A DNA stretch of 64,000 nucleotides from contig JAQFVV010006306.1 in NCBI GenBank assembly GCA_028023455.1, forward strand, positions 3,997,001-4,061,000, read 5' to 3'. A model generated the notes under the pieces. That model saw only the letters and a program-made list of their open reading frames with translations, was not told the DNA's origin and did no database searches. This DNA is from Epiperipatus broadwayi (taxonomy: Eukaryota > Onychophora > Udeonychophora > Euonychophora > Peripatidae). The first letter of the stretch is position 1. Every line of letters starts with the position of its first letter. The translations under genes and the position numbers were made by a program. This document shows, in pieces, positions 24,487 through 37,890 of the stretch.

Positions 24487-24805
24487 ATATACATATTAAT
24501 AAAATAAAAAATCAAATAACATTACAAAACTAGTCAAAAAAAAAAAAAAATTTTACTAATATTCTCTAACATGATCATGATTTCATCTACAAACAAATCA
24601 TTCACTTCAAAAATCACCACCAATCACATGAAGAACTGAATGATGGGAAGGCTATTGTTTTGATTATGTATGCCGAATGTATTTTGTTGAATTTCATTTG
24701 AAAAAGACCATTTGTTAATAGATGAATACTATGATTGTGAGAGAGAATTTTAGTAAAATTTTGTTTTTTGGCTACTTTTATAATATTATATGATTTTCTA
24801 TTTTA
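24487..24805. repeat. Fold-back repeat
   Basis: Left arm (AAATCAAATAACATTA, then TTTTACTAATATTCTCT and GATTTCATCTACAAACAAA) is the reverse complement of the right arm, with arms about 105 bp and roughly 80% match. One arm also matches 31690-31780, just beyond the minus-strand Penelope-like relic. The repeat may therefore derive from Penelope terminal sequence. Confidence 0.6.
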
Positions 24806-24809
24806 TTTA

Positions 24810-27220
24810 TCATTACTAGTTTAGCATTAGGCAGTATTTAATATATATATTCATGTATTTTAGATGTGTATCCAAACATGCAAATAATTATACAATTGAA
24901 GAAAAATTCAAATATAATTCAATCATTTACTATCTCAAGTACTTATATGTTTTACATTTTCAATCACTTCCTTGAGTTTATTCTATTGCTTTTTTTTTCT
25001 TTTTTGTTTGTTGCTGTACTTCCCCCCACCCCCTCTCTCTACTTACTATCCATTTTAATAAAAAAAATTTAAAATTATATATATTTAAAATAAATAAATA
25101 AAAACGTACTCTTTAATTTGAATACATTTTGTAACTTTCAAATTGAAGTGTCATAAAAATGATAATGACCTTTTGGAATAAATATATTTTTAAAATAAAG
25201 CAAAAAAAAAGAAAGACATGCTTTACAAAAAATATAAGTTTACTTACTGAAAAGAAAGATTACTTCTATAAATAACTGAAAAAGAATTGATTACAAAAAA
25301 GCAGGAAAGTAAACTTGTCTTGACATCAGTAATCATCTTCATTTTTCATCCATCTTATATCATACATAATATTACATACGATATAAAGAAGAACAGAGAG
25401 AGAAGAAAGGAAGGAAGAAAAAAGGGAGAGAGGGAATTTTAACAACAGATGTAATTCTATACTAATATCAAACAAATTAATGATAACCTAATTCTAGGAA
25501 GTTTTCATGCCAAATAGAAAAAAAAAAGTAACATTTTTAGAACATTGTTTAAGACATTTTATATATCTTTCAAAATAGTGTTTACAGTATATAACAAGGT
25601 ATTACATATATATTGACTAATATAAATCATTTGTAAATACTGTAAAAATTGCATCACCTAAATATAAATATTTTAATTTTTTTTTGACATTTGTAAGTCA
25701 TTTTATATCACACACTATTCTAGATTAATTTCTAATCAATCATATAGATTTGATCCTGGCTTCACGTCTATATTAATAAGAACTGGATAAAATATAGACC
25801 TCTAATATCCATCTTGATTTCTATTATATTATTCAAGCTAATTGATCTGAACTTTCAAACACCACAAGCTTTCAATCCAATTCAATTATTGATCTAACTA
25901 TATAGGTCACATTAAATCAGCGACAATATGCTAAATGAACTGAGTTGCTACAGAAGGCATTGGGCCCCTTTTACAAAATGGAATATATCAAAACAATCTC
26001 ACATGACTTATAGCTTACATATCTATTAATAGTAAATCTTATCTATCTTTCTACCTAGAACACCCTACCTAAGCATAAAAATCAGATAGTATTGACAGTC
26101 ATATTTATTGACTTATTTTTGCTATTGACTTTAATCGGTGTAAAGATTTAAATTCCACTTTCATTCAGAAACAGCTACCGTTATTTCTGTGATATTATTT
26201 AAGATAATGAATAACATGAAAGTTTCAATTCTCTGTTCGCTAGAAATCTAGACCTGATATTAGATGAGTAATTAAATATTTAATGAAATCAATTATTTAA
26301 TAACTGAGGGCACTTTAGGCAAAAGAATAAGATATTCCAAAATAAAGTGTATATAAATGCTATGTCATGTCTAGTTAGACATAAAAATACCATCATGACT
26401 TTTACGAGATCAAATTAACTTGTTTGTTTAGTTATACAGATCCGATATCAGTTGTATACCAATCGTAAAGGATTTTGATTCTTTGGCAATATGATTTTCT
26501 CTGTTTATCTTTAACTTTTGGATTAGAATCAAAAAATGTTTTCATTCTATTCCAGAGTTATCTATTATAAACTTGATAATCACTGAATAGTGGTTATCTG
26601 TGTAATATTAAATTTTCTGGCAAACAGCCTACTCTAATGTCGAACATCAACATTTTCAACAGTCACCCGTATTAGTTCTTTTTTATTATTCACGATAATA
26701 ACATGAAATTTAAAATTATCTAAGCTTATGAATTCAAACAAACTTGCTTCTAGAGTTATATTAGTTATGTATATGTATAAATCTGTTGCTTCTCACTAAA
26801 AGCAGCCAGAGTCCAGAAACCTGACTGAGGATATAAAGGTAGTACTATGACAATATAAATATCTTTGGAATGGAGTAAGTAGAATGCATTTTATATACTA
26901 ATGCACACATTAAAAATAAAAGCCGATTGTTTTATATTATACTCTAAGTTTGGCACTTTCTAGAAGATAATTAATCTGTTTTTTAATGAATCTCTTTTAT
27001 GTCCAGTCACAAGGGATGATTGGGTTATTTATGTTTAATACTGGTGATGTAACTTATAATGGTTTCAATGACTTATTTCCTTCTATGCTGATATTCTTAT
27101 GCTCCTTTTGTATTTCTTCATATTGAAAATGTTCATTAAAATGATTGTGATATTACTTGGAGATATTTGCCATCATCTCATGCCACCCCTTTTTATGTAA
27201 TGCTATAATATATATATATA
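24810..27220. other. A+T-rich spacer
   Basis: Includes a purine-rich run near 25380-25435 and a (TA)n microsatellite at about 27208-27229. No gene supported; the ORFs at 24866 and 27157 are composition artefacts. Confidence 0.5.
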
Positions 27221-27227
27221 TATATAT

Positions 27228-27735
27228 ATTCAGAACAGGTTATATTTACTTGTTTAATGAGTTTTATTTAAACTGCTTTGTATCAATAATTTCAATCTCT
27301 GTGGTCAAGTTGCAGTCTTTAGTGTCTGATTGTTATCTATATTAGGATTGTCTAAGTGTCGACTGCTTTGTAATGGTTACTTATAAACCCATTTATGCCT
27401 TGAGCATTATTACAGTTATTATTTAAGTAATACTTCGGGTGCAATTTGAAAATTATGATTGCAATTTTTAAGGTTACAATTGACTATTTATTAGTCTGTA
27501 TTCAAAACAGGCTATATTTACGTGCTTAAGGAGGTTTATTTAAACTTCTCTGTATCAATAATTTCAATCTCCATGGTCAAATTGCAATCTTTAGGGTCTA
27601 TATAAATATATGGGACCATAAATAAAAGTAGGCTTCCACCTTTATTGTGACAAGGAGGTTGCCTTGACAACAGTTTGAGATTGTTATCTATATTGGAATC
27701 TAAGTGTTGACTGGTTTCTAATGGTTATATATATG
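27228..27735. repeat. Direct repeat pair, second copy with an insert
   Basis: 27228-27390 and 27497-27730 share ATCAATAATTTCAATCTC and the stretch ending GATTGTTATCTATATT. The second copy has about 90 extra bases (near 27598-27685). That insert includes GGTTGCCTTGACAACAG, and a similar GGTTGCCATGACAACAG occurs near 49412, which suggests a small interspersed repeat. Confidence 0.55.
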
Positions 27736-27739
27736 TCAT

Positions 27740-30700
27740 AATAACAAGCCAATGATAATTTTGTGCACATTATGTGTTGTTGATATGTTTATAAAAGCGA
27801 AACCTACAATTGTTCCTATAAATATATTTAATGTTTATCAAGTTTGTCTATGTATTTATTTACATTTGACATGATGTAGATTTATATAAATTAATATCTT
27901 ATTAAAATGCTGGATAATTAAGCATGATCATCATTGTCATGGATATGATCAAGCTGTGTACAGACTTTGGATAGTATTAGTTGAGGTTTGAAAGAGTAAA
28001 AAAAATATTTTGCATTGAAAGATAGATTTAAACTCATCATTTCATTATTAAAATATTAAGCCATATAAATAAATATATTTAATTATTCCAATCCTCTCCG
28101 ATGCTACGAAAATTATATTCATCAAACACTACTCAATTTCTGAACTACTGATTCCAAAGACACCTTTTATTATGGCACTGGATCTGTGTGAAATCTTTAT
28201 TATTTAATAATTACTTTTTATATATAATTAGGATGGATTCAAATTAAATAGCATATTGTCAGGATTCATTTTTAATAACAGATAAATAAATTTTATTAAC
28301 GTAATAAAATAAGTAAATAAACAATAAACAATCAAAGAGATACTTCCGAAATACAAATGTTTAATCAAGATTAATATTAAGCATTAATTTTAACCATATT
28401 TGTTTTGTTGATCATAAACTATACTTTCTTTGTCAGTGGTATCATATCAGATAACTCATAATCACTTCTTAACACTAAATGAAATATAAAGTTACTTTAT
28501 AATTTTATTATGTTATCATAAACTGATACCAATTATTTTCTTTGATTATACTGATTATCTTATTTTTAGATAAGTGAATTCTTTCAGATAACAACTTATC
28601 TGTTACGAGGATTAATTTAACAACATAAATACACTCACACATGTGAATATATTTCACATAGATGTACAAGTTAAATAAATTCAATAACTCTTAGTTAATG
28701 CAAGAGTGTGTCCATATGTATTAATTGCCAGGCATACTTTATAATTCAGCACACACAATATAAACAAACAAGTATTACAAGTAAATTTAAATCAATGAAA
28801 TAAATTCCAATACGAATAAATAATCAATAACCAATTCAATATAAAGAAAAAACATCCATATTATATTACTAAATGCAAATTTTTTCAAACAATGTGTGAT
28901 TTGAATTTCTGTTATATGCACAGAGTGGTGTAGAACCTTTTTACACTTACGACCCCTTTCCTTTCCTTGGAAGAAAATTCGACATGAGTCAATATTTGTT
29001 TTTACCATGCTTAAATTATAAGTATGTAAGCATATGCATAATAAAGCGATAGTAGTTTTAATTAATATACAAATTTCTATTTCCTAATATTTTAGTAATA
29101 GTCACATACGAATTGAAATGAAATTTTTGAAACAAACCATATATTTACAAACAAAAAAATATATTATACATATAAAAATAATTTATGATTTTTAACTATT
29201 TTTAAAAATTAACTTCTTTAAAAAAAAAAAACCAACAACTTATCATTATCCGAAACCTAAGATAATTTCTTAAAAATTTCACGACCACTGGATTGTGCAT
29301 CATTGCTCTATATAAATCTAAATGCATAAACATTCGGCATATTTATTTCTTAATGTGATACCTTTTGATTGATTTCATTTACGTTATTCATGATATATTC
29401 TATCAATATATCAAATATATATGTCTAATAAAAAAATAATTTTTCAATAAATTAGGCCATAATATATATATATACACATGACAAAATACAAGAACTGTTA
29501 TCCTAATACTTTTAATAATTACCTTTCAATAAAACAAGCAAATTTTAATAATTTCTATAAGAGATATAAGAAATGTATGCCATGTAATTCAAGCAACAAA
29601 TAAAATATGACTAAAATCATAAGAACATTTCTATTTTATATCTTATCTTATAAAAGGGCTCACTGAAAAAGAATATTTCTATATATTTTATAACTTCATT
29701 TAAATTTAATAAGTTCAGAATCTCTTTACCTTTAACATCCAACTGGATTTGCATGAAGTTGAAAATAATATAATTTTTTTTATATAATGTGCACCTTTAG
29801 GTTTTTAAACAACCTTTCCATTGTTGGTTTTGGACAGTAATTGGACTGTTGCTGTCTGCTCCGGTTTGTTCACTCAGGGCCTGTTATGGAATGACAGAAC
29901 ATTAATAATAAACACTCATATAGTCATCTTTATTCCAGGATCACAGTTCTTTTATAAAAATGTATATTTTAGTTTTCATCTTCGTTGATAGATGTCATGT
30001 CTAATTAAATCATAAATAAAACTCAAAATCATTCCTCATTATAGGGAGCAATATTATCTTTTCATATTCTGCTTAGCCAAAAAAAAAAAAAAAAAAGTTA
30101 AATTTTAATTTAATTTGAAAGTTTACTTTTGCATTGCAAATATATTTTTGTTTATTTCAAATATTTTTTATTAATAAAAATAATATGTATTCAATAATTT
30201 ATATGTACAATTTTTTTTTTTAAAAAAAAAAAATTAAAACCACCCAAATGGCAGCAAATAAACATAAAATGAAGGCACAATAAAAGTTAAAAACAGAGTA
30301 ATTTTTAAAAGTATTTCATTTATAAAACATTTACTGAAATGTAAATATTAATTGTTATAGAAAATAATTTAGATTTTTAAAAAATTAGATTCATACTGAA
30401 GAATACATGTAAATATAAATTTAAGTTTGATATTGAAAGTGTTAAAACTCTTCACGAAGAAACAATTATAAAAGAAAAAATAAGAATGCAATTTTAATAA
30501 ATAGAAATAAAATGAATTTAATCAATAGACAAACTGCTAACATTAAAATTCGGGATTCATGGGATTTGAGTTGGTGATGTTTGCTTCCGTTTTTTTTTTA
30601 ATTGAACGGCAGTTGAGGCAGGTTAAGGAATAAAATGAAAGTACTTCTGCGGATTGAAAGACTGTATATAATAGTTAATTACTGTTATATTTATTATTTT

Positions 30701-31135
30701 TATTGTTACTACAATAGTTTTTTAATTAATGGACATTTTACTTGTATTGAAGAATACATATATACATAATCAAAGTTAACATTTTAGCTCATCATAAATA
30801 TGTTTAATAAAAAATAATTATGAAGTTTAGTATATTTTCTTTAAGTTGGGTTCATAAATGTGATGTTTTCCTGTTCTGTTGATGCTTATTACAGATTTTG
30901 ATGCTTTTGTAAAATATAATTTATTTTCACATTGCTGACACAATTATAAATATGAAACTTTAATTATTTATTTTTTACAGAATTCTATAAATTTGATTTT
31001 CATTTATTTCTCAACACCTGAACTTTCAAAAAATATTTATTTAAAATATACATATTTTTTTAAATTTAAACCAGCCTAATTACAGATTTATGTATGTATG
31101 CACACATTTTATAAGAATTCAACTATGTATATCTC
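27740..31135. other. A+T-rich spacer
   Basis: No recognisable gene. A G+C-richer patch at 29815-29905 stands out but has no ORF or match I can name. The ORF at 28787-29008 shows no motif. Confidence 0.45.
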
Positions 31136-31139
31136 TCTC

Positions 31140-31264
31140 GTATATCAAATCACCTCAAACATGAAAAAAATTTCAGCTATGCCCACTGTAAATGCAGGCT
31201 CTAAACATTTATTCACAGAGAGCATAGCTGAGAATTTCTTACGGTTTGAGGTGATTTGATATTT
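31140..31264. repeat. Short fold-back
   Basis: ATATCAAATCACCTCAAAC at the left and its complement at the right, with arms about 40 bp that also share AGCTATGC/GCATAGCT, around a loop of about 40 bp. A MITE-like hairpin with no coding sequence. Confidence 0.7.
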
Positions 31265-31779
31265 ATTGGAGCTAGCAGCATGCACTAGAAATATTTTCAT
31301 CTCTCCCTCATATGCACGTGTCTCAATTTATTAAATGTTTATAGAGAGCATTTGCTACTTTAATATGAATTTATGGAGATTTTACTTTTTAAATAAATAA
31401 TTGATTATTTTTAAATCTAGTGATACAGTGTTAAAATAACTATAAATAAAATGGATTTAAATCAAATAGCATTTAATATTCTTTATATTATATTTATTAT
31501 CATATATCTTTATAACATTATTATCAAATACTCCGACATATTTTGTTTATATAATTATTATTGTTCTCTTCTTTCATTTTCCTCCATTTTTTTTTTTTTA
31601 ATTTTCGGCACATATGAATTCTAACTTAATTAAGAGATGTAACATATATGTTCCTGTATGAAGTAATTCTTCCAACATATATACATAAAATAAAAAATCG
31701 TATAACGTTAAACCAACCAAAAAATTTTACTGAAATTCTCTCACTACCATGATTTCATCTATTAACAAAGTGACATAGC

Positions 31780-32660
31780 CTCAAACCCAATGACCTTTTA
31801 TGTCAATGAATGTTATGAGATTGATGGCCTCAGATTCAAGAAGATTTACGATCAGTGTTTGTTTGACTTCTTTTTAATTCATTTTTTGCATAAAAGACCG
31901 CATTTTATGATCTGTATTCAGTTCATGAGTATACAAAACTGAGTTACGATATCTATTTTTATGAACTTCAGTTCTTTCATTAAGACTTAATTTACTTTGC
32001 CCTATATAAACATTACAACAACTACAAGAATCTTATAAATTACACCAGGAATAGATTTGCTATCGATTGTTTTAAAGTATTGAATAATTAATTCAAATCA
32101 AGACCATTTTTTCAGACACTTTCATCCCACCCAATAAATGGCTATTCTTATAAACCAATTTATAAATTAATGGCTTAAATGATAAAGAAATAAATTTTTT
32201 ATTCTCACTAACAATTAAATTTTTATTATTACAAAGCCTACAGATATTTTTATTAAATATAATATTTCTAATAAATTCAAGATAATAACCTAAATCAATA
32301 CAGTCAGAAGCAAATAAACATCACATGACCACCACTTCTTATGCTTGCTTATAACTGTTTTAAAACAGGCAAAACTCACTATACCTATTGCAGTACTCTC
32401 AGATCCAAAGCTCCTCAATGACGAAGGCCACAAGCCAGTAACTAGTCTGGGGATATTGGATGAGTAGGCACTAGATGGGGATTTTATGCACAAGCCTTCT
32501 GGCATCCATTGATTACTCTAACTTGCTGTGTGTGACAATATGCATAGTGAGTTTTACCTGTTTTTAGTCAGAAGCAAGTTGACTCCTTTGAATATGAGCA
32601 TTATTTTCAAAATTACTAAGCCTTCTATTCCTATAACAAAAATTCAATAAAGACATTTTC
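31780..32660 (-). pseudogene. Penelope-like element relic, 3' part with GIY-YIG endonuclease
   Basis: Minus-strand translation gives a post-RT region (RLSNFENNAHIQRSQLASD, then CIDLGYYLEFIRNII, then LIYKLVYKNSHLLGGMKV). This is followed by the GIY-YIG block: GVIYK, VYIGQSKLSLNER, HKNRYRNS, THELNTDHK. G-x-x-Y...Y-I-G followed by S-L-x-x-R is the signature of Penelope-like element endonucleases. Frameshifts and stops make it dead. The family B ribozyme retroposon (32314-32565) splits it, and reading across the gap restores a continuous frame. Confidence 0.75.
32314..32565 (+). mobile_element. Hammerhead retroposon family B, copy B2
   Basis: A 252-bp insertion with 12-bp target duplications AGTCAGAAGCAA at 32302-32313 and 32566-32577. 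It starts ATAAACATCACATGA like B3 and ends with GTGAGTTTTACCTGTTTTT. Its ribozyme (about 32400-32465) has lost two core positions: CTGACGA reads ATGACGA and GAAA reads GTAA, so it should not cleave. Helix I, II and III strands are otherwise kept. It lies opposite in sense to the Penelope-like relic it interrupts. Confidence 0.85.
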
Positions 32661-32689
32661 TTACGAGTAATAAGGCCAGATAGTTATCA

Positions 32690-33070
32690 AGCTTTTACTC
32701 ATACAAACATTTCTGTATTAAATATAAAACAATCAATTGTGAGCAAATTTATTCCTGCTATAGTTTATACGATTTCTTGCAGTTATAAAATTTATGTAGG
32801 TCAAAGTAAATTAAGTCTTAATGAAAGAGTTAAAAGTCCATAAGAGCCGAGTTAAAACTATGTATCATAACTCAGGTTTATGTATTCATGAAGTCAATAG
32901 AGGTCATAAAATATTTGACAACGCAGAGGTTATCTTTTATGAAAAAAATGCATTTAAAAGAAGAGTCAAAGAAATATGAATAATAAATTTTCTTGAATCT
33001 GAGATCATCAATCTCATGAAGACATCCTTTGATGTAAAAAGTAGTTGGTTTTTGAAGTGAATTGTGGGAA
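32690..33070 (+). pseudogene. Penelope-like GIY-YIG endonuclease fragment (plus strand)
   Basis: Plus-strand translation shows NIKQSIVSKFIPAIVYTISC, then YKIYVGQSKLSLNERV, HKSRVK, CIHEVNRGHKIFDNAEVIF and NAFKRRVKE. This is the whole GIY-YIG module as it appears at the C-terminus of Penelope-like elements. It has frameshifts and stops. Facing the minus-strand relic, it makes an inverted pair, a layout often seen for partial Penelope copies. Confidence 0.75.
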
Positions 33071-33079
33071 GACTGAGTT

Positions 33080-35030
33080 ATTTTGTGTAAATATATATGA
33101 TTGTTAATCCTAATATTTTCACGGATAAGTGATGACTTCATATTGTTATTATTTATTATTTTCAAAACATTTCGTGTAGTAAAATAGCTAAATAGCTGGT
33201 GTTTCAGTACAATAACGTGTATAATAGTTAATCACCGTTATACTTATTGTTATTATATATATATATGCACAATCAATTGGAATTTAACTACAAAATTAAC
33301 TGACACAAAAAATGACAAATCTCGGCAGGATATGCGTTTCGGGCTAATAACCATGCTTATAAACTAGTTTTGAAGTTGAATATAAGTCTCTGAACACAGC
33401 TATTATTCTTATTTAAATATCACCAATACGATCTATTGATTTTAAATTTGAATGTGCAAGTTAGCTTTAATTAAATAATACTGCTAATCTATACTTTCAA
33501 ACTAAATATTATATTATAAACACAATCAGAAATAATGCTGTTAAGGCCTAAAATATGCAACTTGTGAAAATTGATCATTTATTCATAATATGGCAATGGT
33601 GGAGAACTAAAGATTTAATATTGCTTCGATTCATTTCATATTTATAGTAGTGATTATTTGTTTATCAAATTATTAGAAAGTTATGTGAGTAAGATGACTC
33701 TTACCAAAGAGTCATTATAAAGAAACTTTATTAAATAACACCAATAACTTATATGTCCAAACTTAAATAATATTGCTAATTTTACTGATTATTTCAACCA
33801 CAGCCGATAAGGGTGATTAGTGGTCTACAATGTATCTTGGGAATGATTTATTTTTTAATAATGTGGCAATATAGAATAAAACCATTAATCTGCATAAAAA
33901 ACATTTTGATTTTATTTTGGAAATCTATCTAAAGATTATTAAAATGAAACTTCGCTACTTTAAGATTAGTGCTGAGCTAACATTTTTGTTCCGCCATGAT
34001 AATTCTAACACTTTTATTACATTTTGTTATAATTTTTTTAAGATTAGAAAACTTTATATTTACAAAAAAAAAAGAGGTTTCGAATTCAAGTTCATCTAAA
34101 AAAATTATTACGAAGAACAAAATTTATATTTTAAAAAATGAGTTTTTGAATTCAATTTAATTTTAAATAAATTAATACCAATATGAGAGAAATTGAAGAT
34201 TTTTTTGGATAAAAAAATTAGGAACCAAAAGCAATTTTTGACGTTCAGTTTTATTTAATTCTAAATCTTTTATTTATGTTGTATTCAGAATACTTTTTAT
34301 AAAAATTAGTTTGAATACAAAATCCCATTTTTAAGCTAAAAAGTTTGCTAAACCTAATCCGATACTTCCAAATATATTCACAAGGTTAAAATCAACATGG
34401 CAAAACATTATGTTAGAGCAGCGTTAATCCCAAAGTACCAAGACTTCTCTTATTCATTCAATAAGTAACTTTACAATAAATCTCGCTATCAATACAATAC
34501 ACATATTCTTTATAGTAAATAATTACTACTGAGTATTGTTTTTAAATACTATTTAAATTAAGAGAAAAAAAATTAAAATTTAGAGTAACGATTCTGTATC
34601 TTATATTTTCAGAAACAAAGATAAAACATGACCATTACACTGCCGGATATCAAATGTAATGTAAACAAAAAGTTAATTCTTTTGATTTTCAACTTAATGA
34701 AATAAAATGGAATGACCAATCGATTATTTAAAATATAATTTTAAAAATATTTGATTTATAACAATTCAATATTTTATCTTATAAATTATACTAAGTAAAT
34801 TTAACGAACTTAAGCACTATCCAAAGGCTGAAAAAAAAAGAGATGAATGAAAAATTCATGCAAATAAAAAAATTACACGCATAGCTTATTTATTTCTAAT
34901 TAACTTTTTTAAAAAGCTAAATAATTTTCTATCTACCCTAATGAAATAGTGTTTTATGATTAAAAAAGACCGAGCGAGACGTTTTTATTTCAATAACACA
35001 AAGATACAAAAAATAAATGCTAATGGGTTT
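33080..35030. other. A+T-rich spacer
   Basis: A GCCCGAAACGC-like segment on the minus strand at 33320-33350 recalls hammerhead 3' cores but lacks a CTGANGA box. Nothing else recognised. Confidence 0.4.
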
Positions 35031-35034
35031 ATTG

Positions 35035-35110
35035 CTCAGGAGTAAATAAGAAGTTCGAACGCCAGAATAGGTCCCAAGTCGGAAGCTCTACTGACTGCAC
35101 CAAACCGCGC
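35035..35110 (-). repeat. tRNA-like SINE head
   Basis: Minus strand: GGTTTGGTGCAGTCAGTAGAGC resembles a tRNA A box with D arm and GCGTTCGAACTTC a B box, about 35 bp apart. The acceptor stem does not close, so I call it a SINE or tRNA pseudogene, not a tRNA gene. Confidence 0.5.
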
Positions 35111-35442
35111 AGAGTATCGCAAAGATGTTCACTTATTCATTCTTTGTAAAATATATGTAACAAGTTATATGCATTTAGAGACTGATGATAAGGAATAAAC
35201 ATATCTGTTAAATTTTTTGTTTCAACTATGGACATTAAATTTAAGAGATTTATATTTTGTACAAGTGTTAGTTATATTTAAATAAATTGAAATATTAATT
35301 GTTTGAATTTATTTAAAATGCATTTAAATACACTTTAAAAGACACCTTTTACTTTAAAACTGAATAAGAAATTAAATAAGTGAAATGTTTAAACTTTGTG
35401 GTTAAATATTACTACATAAACATGATTTGCGCTAACGAGGCA

Positions 35443-35935
35443 TACTCACACAAAGTTAATTTTTTTTCTAAATTCTTTATATATTACAATAATACAAAAT
35501 AAATATGTATAAGTGTCGCTGAAGGCTTTCAAGGGACACATCCCTCAGTCATAGCCATATTGTAACTAAAGAAAGTAATTAACTGCGATGCAAATGACAA
35601 CCACAGGACTCTGTTGTGGTTTGCAGAGAACGATACGACTTAAAAAAGCAAAGTGAAAGAGGCTTGCTTTATTGCTAGGGACAATCATACCATCAACAGA
35701 AAAGACACATGCTACAATATATCTAAGAAATGGAATACATAAAGTCATTTGCATAAATTTGCATCGCAGTTAACTACTTTCTTATATATATTTTAACTAC
35801 TTTCTTTAGTTAAATATGGTTATGATTATAAGGGCTGTGTCCGTTGAAAGCGCTCAGCCACACTTATACATATTTATTTTGTATTATTGTAATATATAAA
35901 GAATTTAGAAAAAAATTCAGCTTTGTGTGTGAATA
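35443..35935. repeat. Fold-back element, ~155-175-bp arms
   Basis: Left arm about 35443-35600 and right arm 35757-35935 are near-perfect complements (for example TTCTAAATTCTTTATATATT and TAACTGCGATGCAAAT). The right arm carries an extra short duplication near 35780-35800. The 155-bp spacer contains ACAACCACAGGACTCTGTTG and no ORF of note. Arm motifs (GCTGAGCGCTTTCAA, CATAACCATA) link it to the elements at 14125 and 45385. Confidence 0.75.
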
Positions 35936-35939
35936 AGGA

Positions 35940-37885
35940 GTTATTAAATATCAAAATAATTCATTATTTACTTGGTAATGCTGAAAAAAAAAAATGATTA
36001 AAATTTTACTAAGAAATTAAATTTTAAAATCAAGTGTAGTGATTATTAAAATAGTAATGATACCAATAAATATTATATAGAAATACGAAAATGATTTCAA
36101 AATGGAATTTGAAATTTTAAAAATGGTAAATTAAAAATGTGGTTAAAAAATGTCTCCTGAAATTATTTAAGCTTCCATTATAATTTATTACAAAAATGAA
36201 AAACATTCATATAATATCATTCAGAAGATTTATGGTAGAGGCCATTCAGAAAGGAAGTCATTTGTAAGAAAAAAATAAATAATATTAAAGCACATATTAA
36301 AAATCTGAATATAAACAGAAAACAATCAATTAATTAAAAAAAAGCAAATAAAATACATCAAACAAATCTTGAATCTATAAATTTATAACCTTTAAAGATA
36401 TGGAGTATTAAATTAATGCATATATTATACTTTAATGAGGTATCCATATTAGATCTTTTTTATAATATAAATTTTGAAAATTTATTTTAAAAGTTATTTA
36501 TAACTATAAAGTGTTGAATTAAAGGTTTATAAAATTAATATTTTATTTCCTAAATAGGAGTTTCTAATTTGTATTTAAAAATCAAGACCAACGTGTAAAT
36601 AATTGTTTGATATATAAAGTTACAAGAAAAATATTTTGAATTTTGATTTTAATACTGTCTGAACTATTAAGCTCCCCATAGAAAAAAGTAAAAATATACA
36701 AGTAATTTCTTACTAATCTGTTTAATTAAGTTAATAACTTCAAAAACGACATACTAATTGCAAGTTAGCAACTGACTCCAAGCTATTCTTAAAGTCAACA
36801 AATCTGATAATTGAAAAGTTGATGCAAAATATAAATACTCAGATTTAATTTCTCAGAAAAGTAAAATTAGAACTAATACATTAACAGTTAATAAATAGCA
36901 GTAATAAAATAAAGGTATATTTTATTATTTCGTTATATTTTAAAAATATATTTATTGACATAATAAAATTGTACAGATGAATAATAAATACACTTTGTTA
37001 ATGTTGGCTCATCCATTGCTGGCATTGGTCTGGTAAATGTATGTCAGAGCCATTCTCTGCACTAGCAGGTTGATGTATGAGTAAATACATTCCATTTTGT
37101 TGGTATTGACCACCCCTTTTGAAGTTGGCCCAATAATGCTAACTTATCAGCTGGGATACATGTAGTGTGAAATCAATGCCTCTCTAGTAGAATCCGGCAT
37201 GTTGCATCATAGACACTTCATTTACGATACACTAAATGTAGATATATCAGGTCCAATATTCATGTAGAGCCTGCGGGCCATACTAGTAGGCTCCATGTAT
37301 TAATAAATAAAAATCTAGAGGATAATGTCCTTGTTCTGAAGAGCTTTGAGCTTATTGCAAAATATAGCATTGGGGTCCAGTGTTGATTGTGTGAACTTTG
37401 TCCTGCATCTTGTGTATCAAAAAGCGTATGTCAGGAAGATAGATAACCTGATAACAGTAAAGTCTCCAGAGAAGAGACAACCCCTGATGTCCAGGATTTT
37501 ATCCACTGCTATAATGCAGTGTTGAAAGATGACACTTCTAATACTATTATAGCCTGGTTATTTCATTATTTAAAAGAATATAAATAAGTATACAAACTGT
37601 AAAACTTTAAATAGCAACCCATTTAAGTCTTTAAATAAGAAGTTGAAAATAAACATTTATAATTTGATTTCTGTTAGTGATAAAAAAAAATTCCTGTCTA
37701 ACAAGTGCCAAGCTTTTTTTTTTCGTATGTCAAATGCATTGACTGGGAAGCTATGCCAACCACTAGGCCATCAAAGTTTGACAAGTGCCAAACTGACTTT
37801 CCTGAACCAAGAATCAAAACAGTTGATACTGCGCGTGTGAGTTAATCTGTACACAACAACCACGATTTTAACAATAATATTTTTT
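35940..37885. other. Spacer with an unidentified G+C-richer block
   Basis: 35940-36960 is plain A+T-rich. 36980-37530 is visibly richer in G+C and could be an old pseudogene or repeat. Broken open stretches occur on both strands and none matches a family I know. 37731-37790 (minus) has a tRNA-like TGGCCTAGTGGTTGGCA and may be a SINE D fragment. Confidence 0.35.
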
Positions 37886-37890
37886 TATCA

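Noticed and set aside
33318-33352. Hammerhead on the minus strand (AGCCCGAAACGC)
   Set aside because: The GAAA side is present but there is no CTGANGA box or helix I partner.
36980-37530. Host gene or ribosomal-protein pseudogene
   Set aside because: G+C-richer and partly open on both strands, but no family was recognised and the frames break repeatedly.
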